Shown: positions 8,118 to 17,621 of the stretch, piece after piece
Layout: each line of letters begins with the position of its first letter
Position numbering within the stretch: the first letter of the stretch is position 1
Origin: an uncultured Pelagibacteraceae bacterium
Lineage (GTDB): Bacteria > Pseudomonadota > Alphaproteobacteria > Pelagibacterales > Pelagibacteraceae
Length of the DNA stretch: 64,000 nucleotides
Assembly (NCBI GenBank): GCA_902580565.1
Contig: CACHLD010000004.1
Span: 1 to 64,000, forward strand
Direction: 5' to 3'
Notes under the pieces: generated by a model
What the model saw: only the letters and a program-made list of their open reading frames with translations
Told to the model about the DNA's origin: nothing
Databases searched by the model: none
Position numbers and translations under genes: made by a program

Positions 8118-10985
8118 ATGATTGATGATAATTCAAAAGAATTTATAAAAAGACATATAGGTCCCTCAGAAAATGATCAATTAAAAATGCTGCAATACGT
8201 GGGATATAAATCCCTGGAAGATTTAATGGTCAATACTGTGCCAGAAAAAATTTTATTAAAAGATGATCTTAAAATAGACGATGCATTATCTGAAAATGAT
8301 GCTTTAAAAAAATTAAAATCAATTTCTAAAAAGAATAAAATTTTTAGAAACTTCATTGGCATGGGATATTATAACTCTATTACACCAAACGTAATTTTAA
8401 GAAATATTTTAGAAAACCCAGGATGGTATACTTCTTACACACCTTATCAGCCTGAAGTAGCCCAAGGACGTCTAGAAATGCTTTTGAATTTTCAACAAAC
8501 AATAATTGATCTCACTGGAATGGATATTGCCAATGCCTCCTTACTTGATGAAGCAACAGCAACAGCTGAGGCAGTTGGTTTGTCTCAAAGATTAGATAAA
8601 ACAAATTCAAAAAAAATATTTATCTCAAGCAATTGCAATCCACAAACTATAGATCTTATTAAAACTAGAACGGAACCTTTCGGTTTAGAATTGATTATTG
8701 GTGATGAAAAAAAAGAACTCACAAAAATTAACGAAGATATAATCTGTGGAGTATTATCTTACCCAAGCACTCTAGGTGAAATTATTGATCCAAGTGAAAG
8801 TATAAGTCAAATTCATAAAAAAAATGGAAAGGCTATTTTAGTTTGTGATTTACTAGCATTAGCTAAGTTGAAAACACCTTCTGAACTTGGAGCTGACATC
8901 GCTGTGGGTAGTGCTCAAAGATTTGGTATTCCAATGGGTTATGGAGGCCCTCATGCAGCTTTTTTTGCGACTAAAGAGGAATTTAAAAGATCAATGCCTG
9001 GAAGAATTATAGGTGTTTCAAAAGATCGTCATGGGAAAAAGGCATACAGACTGTCTCTACAAACTAGGGAACAACATATTAGAAGAGATAAAGCAACAAG
9101 TAACATCTGTACTGCTCAAGCATTACTAGCAATAATTTCTGCTGCTTTTGCAATTTATCATGGGCCTAAAGGAATACTTCAAATAGCAAATAGAACTTCT
9201 AAATTAGCAAAGATATTCTCAGATGAAATTAAAAAAGGTGGTTATCAAATTCTATCAGATAATTTTTTTGATACAGTTACAATAAAAACTAATGAAAAGA
9301 CGAAATCTATTTATCAAGCCGCATTAAACGAAAATATTAATTTAAGAAAAGTTGATGAGAATCATTTATCAGTAGCATTTGATGAAGCAAAAAAACTAAA
9401 TGACGTTAACTTATTGCTTAAGGTATTTGGAATTTCTTATACTGTTAAGCAAGATGTAAAAGTAGAACTTAATAATCTTCCAAAAAACCTTTTAAGAACA
9501 TCAAAGTATTTAACTCATCCAGTTTTTAATAAATATCACTCTGAAACGGAAATGCTTAGATACTTAAAAAAACTTGAAGATTGTGATATTGCGCTCAATA
9601 GATCAATGATTGCTTTAGGATCTTGTACAATGAAACTTAATGCAACAGCTGAGCTAATGCCTATAACTTGGAAAGAATTTTCATTGCCTCATCCATTTGT
9701 TCCTACAAATCAAATGGAGGGTTATAAGATCCTTTTTAATGACCTTATAAATGATTTAAAAGAAATCACAGGATTTGATGCTGTCTCATTACAACCAAAC
9801 TCTGGAGCTCAGGGAGAGTATGCTGGCTTGATGACAATTAGAGAATTCCACAAAAGCAACAATCAAGGAAATCGAAATGTATGCTTAATTCCAAATTCAG
9901 CTCATGGAACTAACCCTGCTAGCGCACAAATGTGTGGAATGAAAGTTGTAGTTGTTAATTGTGATGAAGATGGAAATGTAGATATAAGTGATCTTAAAAA
10001 TAAAGCCGAAAAATATTCTAAAGATTTAGCAGCCTTAATGGTTACATACCCATCAACACATGGTGTTTTTGAGGAGAAGATAATTGAAATTTGTGAGATT
10101 ATTCATAAGCATGGTGGACAGGTTTATATGGATGGAGCTAATTTAAATGCTTTAGTTGGGATTGCAAAACCAGGAAAATTTGGACCAGATGTTTGTCATA
10201 TTAATTTACATAAAACATTTTGTATACCTCACGGTGGAGGTGGACCAGGTATGGGACCAATAGCTTGCAGCAAACACTTAGCTAATTTTTTACCAAGGCA
10301 CGAAATAATTAAAGAGTCTGGACCAAAGAATGGAATGGGAGCAGTATCTGCAGCTCCTTGGGGAAGTTCAAGTATTCTTCCAATATCTTGGATGTATATA
10401 AAGATGATGGGCGCAGAAGGACTTAAAAAAGCATCACAAATCTCAATTTTAAATGCAAATTACATTTCAAAGAAATTATCTAAAGATTATAAAGTTTTAT
10501 ACACAGGTAAAAATGGAAATGTTGCTCACGAGTGTATAATTGACATTAGACCAATCAAAAATAGTTCGGGAATTTCTGAGGAGGATCTAGCAAAAAGATT
10601 AATTGATTTTGGTTATCATGCTCCGACTATGTCATGGCCAGTTGCAGGAACTATAATGATTGAGCCAACAGAAAGTGAAAATTTAGAGGAAATAGATAAA
10701 TTTTGTAATGCATTAATTAAAATTAAAAAAGAAGTTAATCGAGTAGAGTCCTCAGAATACGATAAAATTGATAATCCACTTAAAAATGCACCTCATACTT
10801 ATTTAGAATTAGCCTCTAATGAATGGAAACATAAGTATACAAGAGAAGAGGCGGCGTTTCCAAATGAGTATGTGAAAAACAATAAATATTGGGCACCTGT
10901 TGCAAGAGTTGATAATGTGTTTGGTGATAGAAATCTAGTATGTTCATGTCCTTCAATGGATGAATATAAAGATGAAGCTGCATAA
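8118..10985 (+). CDS. gcvP: Glycine dehydrogenase (decarboxylating), P protein
   Basis: GcvP is the PLP enzyme that decarboxylates glycine and loads the aminomethyl group on GcvH. At 955 residues it is the fused single-chain type, not the split GcvPA/GcvPB form. The C-terminal half holds the PLP lysine Lys699 in HINLHKTFCIPHGGGGPGMG, with SLQPNSGAQGEYAGL and AHGTNPASAQM before it. The N-terminal half keeps GMGYYNSITPNVI and SLLDEATATAEA. No lpd (L protein) is present in the window, so it must be shared with another complex elsewhere. Confidence 0.97.
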   Translation: MIDDNSKEFIKRHIGPSENDQLKMLQYVGYKSLEDLMVNTVPEKILLKDDLKIDDALSENDALKKLKSISKKNKIFRNFIGMGYYNSITPNVILRNILENPGWYTSYTPYQPEVAQGRLEMLLNFQQTIIDLTGMDIANASLLDEATATAEAVGLSQRLDKTNSKKIFISSNCNPQTIDLIKTRTEPFGLELIIGDEKKELTKINEDIICGVLSYPSTLGEIIDPSESISQIHKKNGKAILVCDLLALAKLKTPSELGADIAVGSAQRFGIPMGYGGPHAAFFATKEEFKRSMPGRIIGVSKDRHGKKAYRLSLQTREQHIRRDKATSNICTAQALLAIISAAFAIYHGPKGILQIANRTSKLAKIFSDEIKKGGYQILSDNFFDTVTIKTNEKTKSIYQAALNENINLRKVDENHLSVAFDEAKKLNDVNLLLKVFGISYTVKQDVKVELNNLPKNLLRTSKYLTHPVFNKYHSETEMLRYLKKLEDCDIALNRSMIALGSCTMKLNATAELMPITWKEFSLPHPFVPTNQMEGYKILFNDLINDLKEITGFDAVSLQPNSGAQGEYAGLMTIREFHKSNNQGNRNVCLIPNSAHGTNPASAQMCGMKVVVVNCDEDGNVDISDLKNKAEKYSKDLAALMVTYPSTHGVFEEKIIEICEIIHKHGGQVYMDGANLNALVGIAKPGKFGPDVCHINLHKTFCIPHGGGGPGMGPIACSKHLANFLPRHEIIKESGPKNGMGAVSAAPWGSSSILPISWMYIKMMGAEGLKKASQISILNANYISKKLSKDYKVLYTGKNGNVAHECIIDIRPIKNSSGISEEDLAKRLIDFGYHAPTMSWPVAGTIMIEPTESENLEEIDKFCNALIKIKKEVNRVESSEYDKIDNPLKNAPHTYLELASNEWKHKYTREEAAFPNEYVKNNKYWAPVARVDNVFGDRNLVCSCPSMDEYKDEAA

Positions 10986-10994
10986 TTTTTCTAA

Positions 10995-12224
10995 ATGAAA
11001 ATCGCAGTTATTGGCTCCGGTATCTCAGGTTTGTCTTCGGCATATTTTTTATCAAAAAAATTTAAAGTCGATTTATTTGAAAAAGATGATCACTTTGGCG
11101 GGCACTCTTTCACTTTTGAGATAAAAGAGGGGGATAAAGTTGTTCCAGTGGATTTAGGTTTTATAGTTTTTAATGAGTTAACCTATCCAAATTTAATCAA
11201 ATTTTTTAAAGATTTAAAAGTACCTTATGAAAAAAGCGATATGTCTTTTTCTGTTTCTATTAAAAATAGTAATATTGAATATAGTGGCAGTGGTTTAGGA
11301 GGAATCTTTGCTAATAAATTAAATTTATTTGATTTAAAATTTTTATACATGATAGGAGAAATTATTTCTTTTTACAAGACTGCACCAAATTTGCTCAAAA
11401 ATAATTTGAAAGATGAGACTTTAGGAAAATTTTTAGATCGAAAAAGATTATCAAAATATTTTGTAGATTACCATTTAATACCTATGGTAGCTGCAATTTG
11501 GTCAATGCCTTTTGACAAAGCTAAAGAAATGCCATTTAAATTTTTTTTAAATTTTTTTACTAACCACGGTTTATTTAAACTTAAAAATAGACCACAATGG
11601 TATACAGTTACTAAAAGAAGCAGAACATACGTTAAAAAAGTTACAGACAAAGTAAGTGGAGAAATATTTAAAAATTATAAAGTAAGCAAAATAACTAGAA
11701 GCGATAACAATGTTAGATTAATGATTGGAAACGAGTATTTAGACTACGATCATGTAATTTTAGCGTCCCATGCAGATCAAACTTTAAATATTTTAGACGA
11801 CCCATCGGACCAAGAAAAGAATATCTTAAGTAAATTTAGTTATGTAAAAAACAATGCAATATTACATTCAGACGAAAGATTGATGCCTAAAAGGAAAAGA
11901 GCTTGGTCGAGTTGGAACTCAATTTCTGATGGGAAGGAAACATGTATTACTTACTGGTTAAATAAGCTTCAGAACTTACAAACTGATAAAGATTATTTTT
12001 TAACTTTAAATCCAATTTATAAGATAAATAATGAACTTGTAATAAAAAAAGTAAATTTTACTCACCCTTATTTAAACTCCGAAAATACAAAACTTCAAAA
12101 AGATTTAGATTTAATTCAAGGTAAAAAAAGAACCTGGTTTTGTGGTAGTTATTTTGGTAACGGTTTTCATGAAGATGGACTAAATTCAGCTATTAATATG
12201 ACGAAAAATTTTGAAAAAGTATGA
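10995..12224 (+). CDS. FAD-dependent amine-oxidase-like oxidoreductase of a CFA-type lipid cluster
   Basis: A 409-residue flavoprotein with the N-terminal dinucleotide fold IAVIGSGISGLSSAYFL and an acidic residue after strand two (VDLFEKDDHFGGHS). The ending YFGNGFHEDGLNSAI is the usual second FAD contact. This family is repeatedly found with DUF1365 and a cyclopropane-fatty-acid-synthase-like methyltransferase, exactly as here; the three genes overlap by four bases each. In Rhodobacter, related genes belong to the singlet-oxygen response. The reaction is not known from sequence; it probably oxidises an acyl chain or a methylated lipid. Confidence 0.85.
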   Translation: MKIAVIGSGISGLSSAYFLSKKFKVDLFEKDDHFGGHSFTFEIKEGDKVVPVDLGFIVFNELTYPNLIKFFKDLKVPYEKSDMSFSVSIKNSNIEYSGSGLGGIFANKLNLFDLKFLYMIGEIISFYKTAPNLLKNNLKDETLGKFLDRKRLSKYFVDYHLIPMVAAIWSMPFDKAKEMPFKFFLNFFTNHGLFKLKNRPQWYTVTKRSRTYVKKVTDKVSGEIFKNYKVSKITRSDNNVRLMIGNEYLDYDHVILASHADQTLNILDDPSDQEKNILSKFSYVKNNAILHSDERLMPKRKRAWSSWNSISDGKETCITYWLNKLQNLQTDKDYFLTLNPIYKINNELVIKKVNFTHPYLNSENTKLQKDLDLIQGKKRTWFCGSYFGNGFHEDGLNSAINMTKNFEKV

Positions 12225-12973
12225 AATCATGTATTTATAATGGAATAGTTACACACACCAGATTCAAACCTGTAAAACATTTTTTAAAATATAATACATT
12301 TTCTTTTTTTATCGATTTAGACGAGTTAGAAGATTTGCATAAACAAAATTTAATTTTTTCTTACAATAAATTCAATATATTTAGTTTTTACGAAAAGGAT
12401 CACGGAGGAAGAAACGGCAAGTCATTAAAGAAATGGGTATTAGATAAGTTAAAAAAATTTGATTATAAAATAGAAATTAATAAAATTAAATTACTGTGTT
12501 ACCCAAGAATTTTTGGCTATGTATTCAATCCTTTAAGTATTTTTTATTGTTATGGAAATAATTCTCTAAAAGCTATTTTTTATGAGGTAAAAAATACTTT
12601 TAATGAGCAGCATACTTATATATTTAAAGTTAAAAGTAACGGAGAAATTAAGCAAAGCTGTAAAAAAAAATTTTATGTATCTCCTTTTATGGATATGAAT
12701 ACTTTTTATGACTTTAATTTGCAGAATCCTGAAAAAGAACTATATATATCAATCAAGCAGACTGACAAAAAAGGCATAGTATTAACCGCTGTTCAAACAG
12801 GACAAAAAAAAGAATTCAATGTTAAACAATTATTAATTAATTTTTTCAAATATCCATTAATGACTTTAAAGATAATAACAGCGATACATTTTGAAGCATT
12901 TTTATTATGGAAAAAAGGAGGAATATATAGACCAAGAGAAAAAAAAATTAAAAATAATTTTAGTTATGAATGA
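12221..12973 (+). CDS. DUF1365 family protein
   Basis: A 250-residue protein with the DUF1365 hallmarks: IYNGIVTHTRFKPVKHFLKY at the start, LCYPRIFGYVFNPLSIFYCY in the middle, EVKNTFNEQHTY, and KKFYVSPFMDMNTFYDF. Its biochemical role is unknown. It sits between the FAD oxidoreductase and the lipid methyltransferase, with ATGA overlaps on both sides, so it very likely acts in the same lipid modification. A Lys/Asn-rich tail reflects the genome's A/T bias. Confidence 0.9.
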   Translation: MKSCIYNGIVTHTRFKPVKHFLKYNTFSFFIDLDELEDLHKQNLIFSYNKFNIFSFYEKDHGGRNGKSLKKWVLDKLKKFDYKIEINKIKLLCYPRIFGYVFNPLSIFYCYGNNSLKAIFYEVKNTFNEQHTYIFKVKSNGEIKQSCKKKFYVSPFMDMNTFYDFNLQNPEKELYISIKQTDKKGIVLTAVQTGQKKEFNVKQLLINFFKYPLMTLKIITAIHFEAFLLWKKGGIYRPREKKIKNNFSYE

Positions 12974-14169
12974 AATTTATGAGCTTATCTAGATTAGCAG
13001 AAAAAATAGTAATCAATAAACTTAAACTTATTAAAAACGGCAATTTAAAATTAATTAATTATGATGGAAAAGTTTATCATTTTGGTGAGTTAGATAATTC
13101 TCTTTCTTCGGATATACAAATTAACAGCCAAAGATTTTATTTAAATATTATTTTAGGCGGCAGTTCAGCATTAGGAGAAGCGTATATGAATAAAGATTTT
13201 TACTCGTCGAGCTTAAAAAACTTTATTGAAATTGCAGCAAAAAATATAAATTTAGTTTATAAATTTTCGGGAAGCCTTAAACTTCAGACTATTAAAAATT
13301 TTTTAAAAACTTTATTTGCATCTAATACAAAATCTAAAAGTGTTAAAAACATTGCAAAACATTATGATTTAGGAAATGATTTTTTTTCGCTATGGTTAGA
13401 TAAATCTCTAACATATTCAAGTGCTATTTATAAAAGTGAGAATGATGATTTAGAAATAGCTCAAAAAAATAAATATCAAAAACTAATTAATTTACTTGAA
13501 ATAAGTGAACAAGATAAAGTTTTAGAGATCGGTTGTGGTTGGGGAGGATTTTCAGAATATCTTGCTAAGAATTACAATGTATTAATTGATTGTATTACAA
13601 TTTCACAAAAGCAATTTGAATATACAAAAAAAAGGATATTTAAAAACGGATTAAATAATAAAGTTAATGTAAAATTTATGGACTATAGAGACTTAAACGA
13701 CAAATATAATAAAATAGCCTCTATAGAAATGATTGAAGCTGTTGGAGATAAATATATGAATAGCTATTTTGGAAAAATAAAAGACTCATTAAAAACTGGT
13801 GGTAAAGCAGCGATTCAAGGAATTGTAATTAAAGACGAGCTTTTCGACCGGTATAAAAAAAATGAAGACTTCATTCAAAAATATATTTTTCCTGGAGGTT
13901 TTTTACCCTCATTAAAACAAATAAAAAAGATAACAAAAAATAATAGATTAGAAATTGAAAAAATTAATTCTTACTCAAAAGACTACGCCAAAACCCTTGC
14001 CATATGGAGAAAAAACTTTTTAAGTGCCTGGGACAATATTTCACCACTTGGTTTTGATGAATACTTCAAAAGAATGTGGGAATTTTACTTAATCTATTGC
14101 GAAGCTGGATTTGAGGCAAAAAATATAGACTTGATTCAATTTTCCATGTTTAATAGACAGACGCAATGA
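12970..14169 (+). CDS. Cyclopropane-fatty-acyl-phospholipid synthase family methyltransferase
   Basis: A 399-residue SAM-dependent enzyme acting on unsaturated chains of membrane phospholipids. The core shows KNIAKHYDLGNDFFSLWLD, the SAM loop VLEIGCGWGGFSEYL near residue 180, IEMIEAVGDKYM and the ending CEAGFEAKNIDLIQFSMF. These all fit the CFA synthase family. In Rhodobacter sphaeroides, relatives in the same arrangement are needed for furan fatty acids made during singlet-oxygen stress. Whether this one makes cyclopropane, methyl-branched or furan-type chains cannot be read here. It is the third gene of an overlapping operon. Confidence 0.88.
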   Translation: MKFMSLSRLAEKIVINKLKLIKNGNLKLINYDGKVYHFGELDNSLSSDIQINSQRFYLNIILGGSSALGEAYMNKDFYSSSLKNFIEIAAKNINLVYKFSGSLKLQTIKNFLKTLFASNTKSKSVKNIAKHYDLGNDFFSLWLDKSLTYSSAIYKSENDDLEIAQKNKYQKLINLLEISEQDKVLEIGCGWGGFSEYLAKNYNVLIDCITISQKQFEYTKKRIFKNGLNNKVNVKFMDYRDLNDKYNKIASIEMIEAVGDKYMNSYFGKIKDSLKTGGKAAIQGIVIKDELFDRYKKNEDFIQKYIFPGGFLPSLKQIKKITKNNRLEIEKINSYSKDYAKTLAIWRKNFLSAWDNISPLGFDEYFKRMWEFYLIYCEAGFEAKNIDLIQFSMFNRQTQ

Positions 14170-14687
14170 AAAAATTACTAATCACTTTTTTTATTGTTTT
14201 AGCTGGATGTGCAAACAACATGAAACCTACAGACTTCAAAGATCAAAAACCTAAATTAATTATAGAAAATTATTTATCAGGTAGTGTTAAAGCTTGGGGC
14301 ATTCTTCAAAATAGATCAGGAAAAGTTATACGAAGTTTTTCTGCAGACTTAAACGGAAAATGGGATGGGAAAAAACTAATTTTAGATGAAAAATTTAATT
14401 GGTCCGACGGAGAAATTCAAACTAGACAATGGCAAATTAAGAAAATAGATGATCATAATTATGAGGGAACAGCAGGTGATGTAGTAGGTACAGCTAAAGG
14501 ATTTTCGTATGGTCCAGCATTTAAATTTGAATATGTTCTTTTAGTTCCAGTAAAAGGTAAAAAAATTGAAATAACATTCGATGACTGGATTTTTAAACAA
14601 GATGAGAAAGTTGCAATAAATAGAGCTACTATGAAAAAATTTGGTTTCAAAGTAGCTGAATTAACTGTAATGTTTTTTAAAGATTAA
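14166..14687 (+). CDS. DUF3833 family lipoprotein
   Basis: A 173-residue protein starting with a lipoprotein signal (LITFFIVLAGCANN, lipobox cysteine at residue 15). The rest fits DUF3833: KLIIENYLSGSVKAWGILQNRSGK, FNWSDGEIQTRQW and GTAGDVVGTAKGFSYGPAF. Family function is unknown, but DUF3833 genes are usual companions of CFA-type synthase and DUF1365. It overlaps the preceding methyltransferase gene by four bases. It is probably held at the inner face of the outer membrane or in the periplasm. Confidence 0.87.
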   Translation: MKKLLITFFIVLAGCANNMKPTDFKDQKPKLIIENYLSGSVKAWGILQNRSGKVIRSFSADLNGKWDGKKLILDEKFNWSDGEIQTRQWQIKKIDDHNYEGTAGDVVGTAKGFSYGPAFKFEYVLLVPVKGKKIEITFDDWIFKQDEKVAINRATMKKFGFKVAELTVMFFKD

Positions 14688-14691
14688 ATCT

Positions 14692-15141
14692 ATGATTAAT
14701 AAATTAAAAAATTGGATGGTTGAAAGTGCAAACATTATGTTTGATGACTCAAAATCAGATTTAAGAAGTCTTCCAAAAACGGTTCGTTTACAAATTTTGA
14801 TTGTTTTATCTTTCATATGGTCAACAGTTTTTAGTTTATATGTTTTTAGTCTCACTACATTTATTTGGGGTTGGGCTGGAGTTGTTATGGCACATATTGG
14901 TCTAATTATAGCTGTTTATATTACCTTCAAGTTTTTTCATAAAGCGCAAAAAGAACAAAAAAGTGTTTTTGAAACAGGTAATTACAATCCAGCTAAAATT
15001 TTTGTAGTTTTCTTCCTAGTTTTTTTTATATTTATATTTACCAAAGGTGTTGAAGTTCTTACTAAAACTAACTCTTATTCTATAAAGTATGATGGACCTA
15101 AAAAAACTACCCTTGAAAGAATATTGGAGTTTGTAGACTAG
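14692..15141 (+). CDS. Small integral membrane protein, function unknown
   Basis: A 149-residue protein with hydrophobic segments at about residues 35-60, 62-83 and 102-120, joined by short basic loops. The N-terminus (MINKLKNWMVESANIMFDDS) looks amphipathic and cytoplasmic. I do not recognise a family. It lies four bases after the DUF3833 lipoprotein and two bases before superoxide dismutase, so it is probably part of the same oxidative-stress transcript. Confidence 0.7.
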   Translation: MINKLKNWMVESANIMFDDSKSDLRSLPKTVRLQILIVLSFIWSTVFSLYVFSLTTFIWGWAGVVMAHIGLIIAVYITFKFFHKAQKEQKSVFETGNYNPAKIFVVFFLVFFIFIFTKGVEVLTKTNSYSIKYDGPKKTTLERILEFVD

Positions 15142-15143
15142 AT

Positions 15144-15731
15144 ATGTTTGAACTACCAACACTTGATTATAAAAAAGATGCTCTTTCGCCAATAATGTCA
15201 GAGCAAACTCTTGATTTACATCATGGGAAGCATCATCAAACTTATATTACAAACCTTAATAATTTTATAAAAAATACTGAACTGGAAAAATTAAGTTTAG
15301 AAGACATAATAAAAAAGACTTCATCAGATAAAAAAAAGTCTGGAATATTTAATAATGCAAGCCAACACTGGAACCACAATCTTTTTTGGAAATGCATGAA
15401 GCCCAAAGGAGGTGGAAAAATTCCAACTAAACTAGAAGAAAGAATAAAAAAAGATTTTGGAAATTTTGAAAAATTTAAGGAAGAATTTATTAACGCTGGT
15501 GTAACCCAGTTTGGTTCAGGATGGTGCTGGCTATCAATTGAAAATGGTAAATTAGTTGTGACCAAAACAGCAAATGCTGAAAATCCACTAATAAATAATA
15601 TGAAGCCAATACTAGGTTGTGATGTCTGGGAGCACTCTTATTATTTAGATTATAAAAATAAAAGACCTGCTTATTTAGAAAATTTTTTTGAGAAGTTAAT
15701 TAATTGGGAATTTGTCGAGTCTAACCTTTAA
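15144..15731 (+). CDS. sodB: Superoxide dismutase, Fe/Mn family
   Basis: Converts superoxide to oxygen and hydrogen peroxide in the cytoplasm. All four metal ligands are visible: His26 in TLDLHHGKHHQTY, the histidine of ASQHWNHNLFW, and the aspartate and histidine of CDVWEHSYYLDYKN. The 195-residue length is typical. GSGWCWL and the spacing favour an iron enzyme, though sequence does not settle the metal. It ends the run of closely spaced genes that starts at the FAD oxidoreductase, which supports a photo-oxidative role for the set. Confidence 0.95.
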   Translation: MFELPTLDYKKDALSPIMSEQTLDLHHGKHHQTYITNLNNFIKNTELEKLSLEDIIKKTSSDKKKSGIFNNASQHWNHNLFWKCMKPKGGGKIPTKLEERIKKDFGNFEKFKEEFINAGVTQFGSGWCWLSIENGKLVVTKTANAENPLINNMKPILGCDVWEHSYYLDYKNKRPAYLENFFEKLINWEFVESNL

Positions 15732-15748
15732 ATTTTTCGATCTTTATA

Positions 15749-15868
15749 TTAAATAATTTTTCCTACTCCTAAAGCTGCAGCTACAATTACCAAAAGCCAT
15801 ATCAAGCCTTTTATCAAAAAAAAATAAAATCCTCCCATTAATAAGTTTTTAAAAATTTTTTTTTTCAT
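15749..15868 (-). CDS. 39-residue single-pass membrane protein
   Basis: A short frame of 40 codons whose ATG overlaps the stop of the upstream SDR gene by one base (TAATG), the coupling typical of this genome. The product begins with four basic residues among the first seven. It then shows two short hydrophobic blocks: LLMGGFYFFLI at residues 9-19 and LIWLLVIVAAALGVG near 22-36. I recognise no named family. The overlap, hydrophobic pattern and lack of another explanation for the gap make it a likely real gene. It faces the sodB gene tail to tail. Confidence 0.6.
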   Translation of the reverse strand: MKKKIFKNLLMGGFYFFLIKGLIWLLVIVAAALGVGKII

Positions 15869-16620
15869 TAACGTTTAACAAGTTTATCAACTAAAAATAA
15901 ATAAATTTTGTAGGGTAAGATTCTTAAAAACTTTAAAGTTAAGGTTAATCCTTTTGGGAAATGAATTTCAAAGGCATTAGTCTTCACTAAACCATTAAAA
16001 ACTTTATCAGCAGCATAATCTACAGTTTTAAGAAAAGGCATAGGAAACTCATTTTTTTCAGTTAAGGGGGTTTTTATAAAGCCAGGTGATATAACAGACA
16101 CTCTGACTCCAAACTTTTTAAAATCAAAATAAATACTTTCACAAAAATTTGTTAATGCAGCTTTAGAGGGACCATAACCACTTGAATTAGGCAATCCTCT
16201 ATAACCTGCTATTGACGAAACAATAGAAATATGACCAGACTTTTTATTTTTAAAATATTCTTCAACAGCTTTAACACAATCAATTACACCCAAAAAATTA
16301 ACATTTATTACGTTTCTTATTTTTTCAGGATCAATTTTTTGTTCATCCTTTGGCTCATAGGTACCACTTGAAAATAAACATAAATCTAAACTACCGAATT
16401 CACTCAAAATATTTTTAAAAATACTATTTATTTGCTCCTGATTTGTTACATCTAACGGAAATGAGAAAATATTTTGATTTTTTGCCATATTTTCCAAAAT
16501 TTCTTTTCTTCTGGCAGACACCGCAACCTTCCAACCTTCTGAGGCAAATTTTTCAGCTACAGCTTTTCCTATCCCGCTGCTAGCTCCAGTGATCCAAATT
16601 TTTTTCTGATTTTCTGACAT
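15868..16620 (-). CDS. Short-chain dehydrogenase/reductase (SDR)
   Basis: A 250-residue classical SDR. The cofactor loop is ITGASSGIGKAVAEKF near residue 10; an Ala-Arg-Arg after strand two (VSARRKE) suggests NADP(H). The catalytic set is Ser in IVSSIAGYRG and Tyr-xxx-Lys in GYGPSKAAL. ISPGFIKTPLTEKNE follows. The substrate is unknown. It is divergent from tspO with only 21 bases between the starts, so the two must share a compact promoter region. A 39-residue membrane protein follows it. Confidence 0.88.
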   Translation of the reverse strand: MSENQKKIWITGASSGIGKAVAEKFASEGWKVAVSARRKEILENMAKNQNIFSFPLDVTNQEQINSIFKNILSEFGSLDLCLFSSGTYEPKDEQKIDPEKIRNVINVNFLGVIDCVKAVEEYFKNKKSGHISIVSSIAGYRGLPNSSGYGPSKAALTNFCESIYFDFKKFGVRVSVISPGFIKTPLTEKNEFPMPFLKTVDYAADKVFNGLVKTNAFEIHFPKGLTLTLKFLRILPYKIYLFLVDKLVKR

Positions 16621-16641
16621 TATTTAGTTATATATTATTTA

Positions 16642-17106
16642 ATGACTAAGAATAAATATTTATCTTTATTATTATTTCTAATAATTACCTTTGCCGCATC
16701 TGCAATTGGGGGTTATACTACTGCGACATTCAAAGAACCATGGTATTCTCAAATTATACTGCCTGGTTTTAACCCACCCAGTTGGGTGTTTGGACCTGTA
16801 TGGACTAGTCTCTATATTCTTATGTCATTAGCTATATGGATTGTTTGGAATAAAACAAACGATAATAAGATTATCAAAATTTACTTCTTGCATATTTTTT
16901 TTAATGCATTATGGAGCATTATTTTTTTTGGTTTTCATAAAATAGGCCTAGCTTTAATTGATTTGCTGATTATTTTATTTTTTATAATTTTACTTATGAA
17001 AATTTATTTTAAAATAAGTAAATTTAGTTTTTATTTAATGGTTCCTTATTTCTTTTGGTCCGCTTATGCTTTTTTACTTAACTTTTCAATTTTTTTTCTT
17101 AATTAA
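16642..17106 (+). CDS. tspO: TspO/MBR family tryptophan-rich sensory protein
   Basis: A 154-residue membrane protein with five helices. TspO motifs are present: FAASAIGGYTTATFKEPWY in helix one and PGFNPPSWVFGPVWTSLYILM in the next loop and helix, both conserved Trp/Pro-rich regions. TspO binds porphyrins; in photosynthetic alphaproteobacteria it links tetrapyrroles, light and oxygen to gene control. Its place among photolyases, MsrA and superoxide dismutase fits a role in handling photosensitising porphyrins. That role is inferred. Confidence 0.93.
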   Translation: MTKNKYLSLLLFLIITFAASAIGGYTTATFKEPWYSQIILPGFNPPSWVFGPVWTSLYILMSLAIWIVWNKTNDNKIIKIYFLHIFFNALWSIIFFGFHKIGLALIDLLIILFFIILLMKIYFKISKFSFYLMVPYFFWSAYAFLLNFSIFFLN

Positions 17107-17573
17107 AACCATTTTTTAGGATAACTTCTTTTAAGAATATATCTATTTATTAATATCGATGATAAAATTATTATTATTGATCCAACAACGACTGGAAATA
17201 AGATATAATCAAAAGATAAATCCATAGAAATAGCCACCAAAGGATTTGAAGCTGCTGGTGGGTGCATTATCTTTAAGTAGACCATTAATATAACCGAAAC
17301 TCCTACCGCTAAAGCTAAAGAATAAAAAGAGAGTCCCATAATTTCATTAACAACAATTCCCACTATGATTGATACCAGATGACCAAAAAAAATATTTTTT
17401 GGTTGAGCTGTATCTAAATCGTATAGAACAAACACAAGAAATACTGTAGCACCGAATGAAAATATCAACCAAATACCTGCAGAGGTTTCTAATGTTAAAA
17501 AAGCAAGTATCCCAATAACTATTGCTGCGGAAATACCTGATACTATCGGTTCAAAGTTTTTTTTTATTTTCAT
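17103..17573 (-). CDS. HPP family integral membrane protein
   Basis: A 156-residue protein with four hydrophobic segments and the signature His-Pro-Pro in MHPPAASNPLVA near residue 107, which names the family. FSFGATVFLVFVL and NEIMGLSFYSLALAVG are other typical segments. HPP proteins are often predicted transporters; some relatives take part in nitrite transport into plastids, but function in bacteria is open. It overlaps the end of tspO by four bases in convergent orientation. Confidence 0.85.
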   Translation of the reverse strand: MKIKKNFEPIVSGISAAIVIGILAFLTLETSAGIWLIFSFGATVFLVFVLYDLDTAQPKNIFFGHLVSIIVGIVVNEIMGLSFYSLALAVGVSVILMVYLKIMHPPAASNPLVAISMDLSFDYILFPVVVGSIIIILSSILINRYILKRSYPKKWF

Positions 17574-17621
17574 ATATTTTTCTTTAAATTAAGTTATATA
17601 CATTTTGAGGATTAAAAAAAA

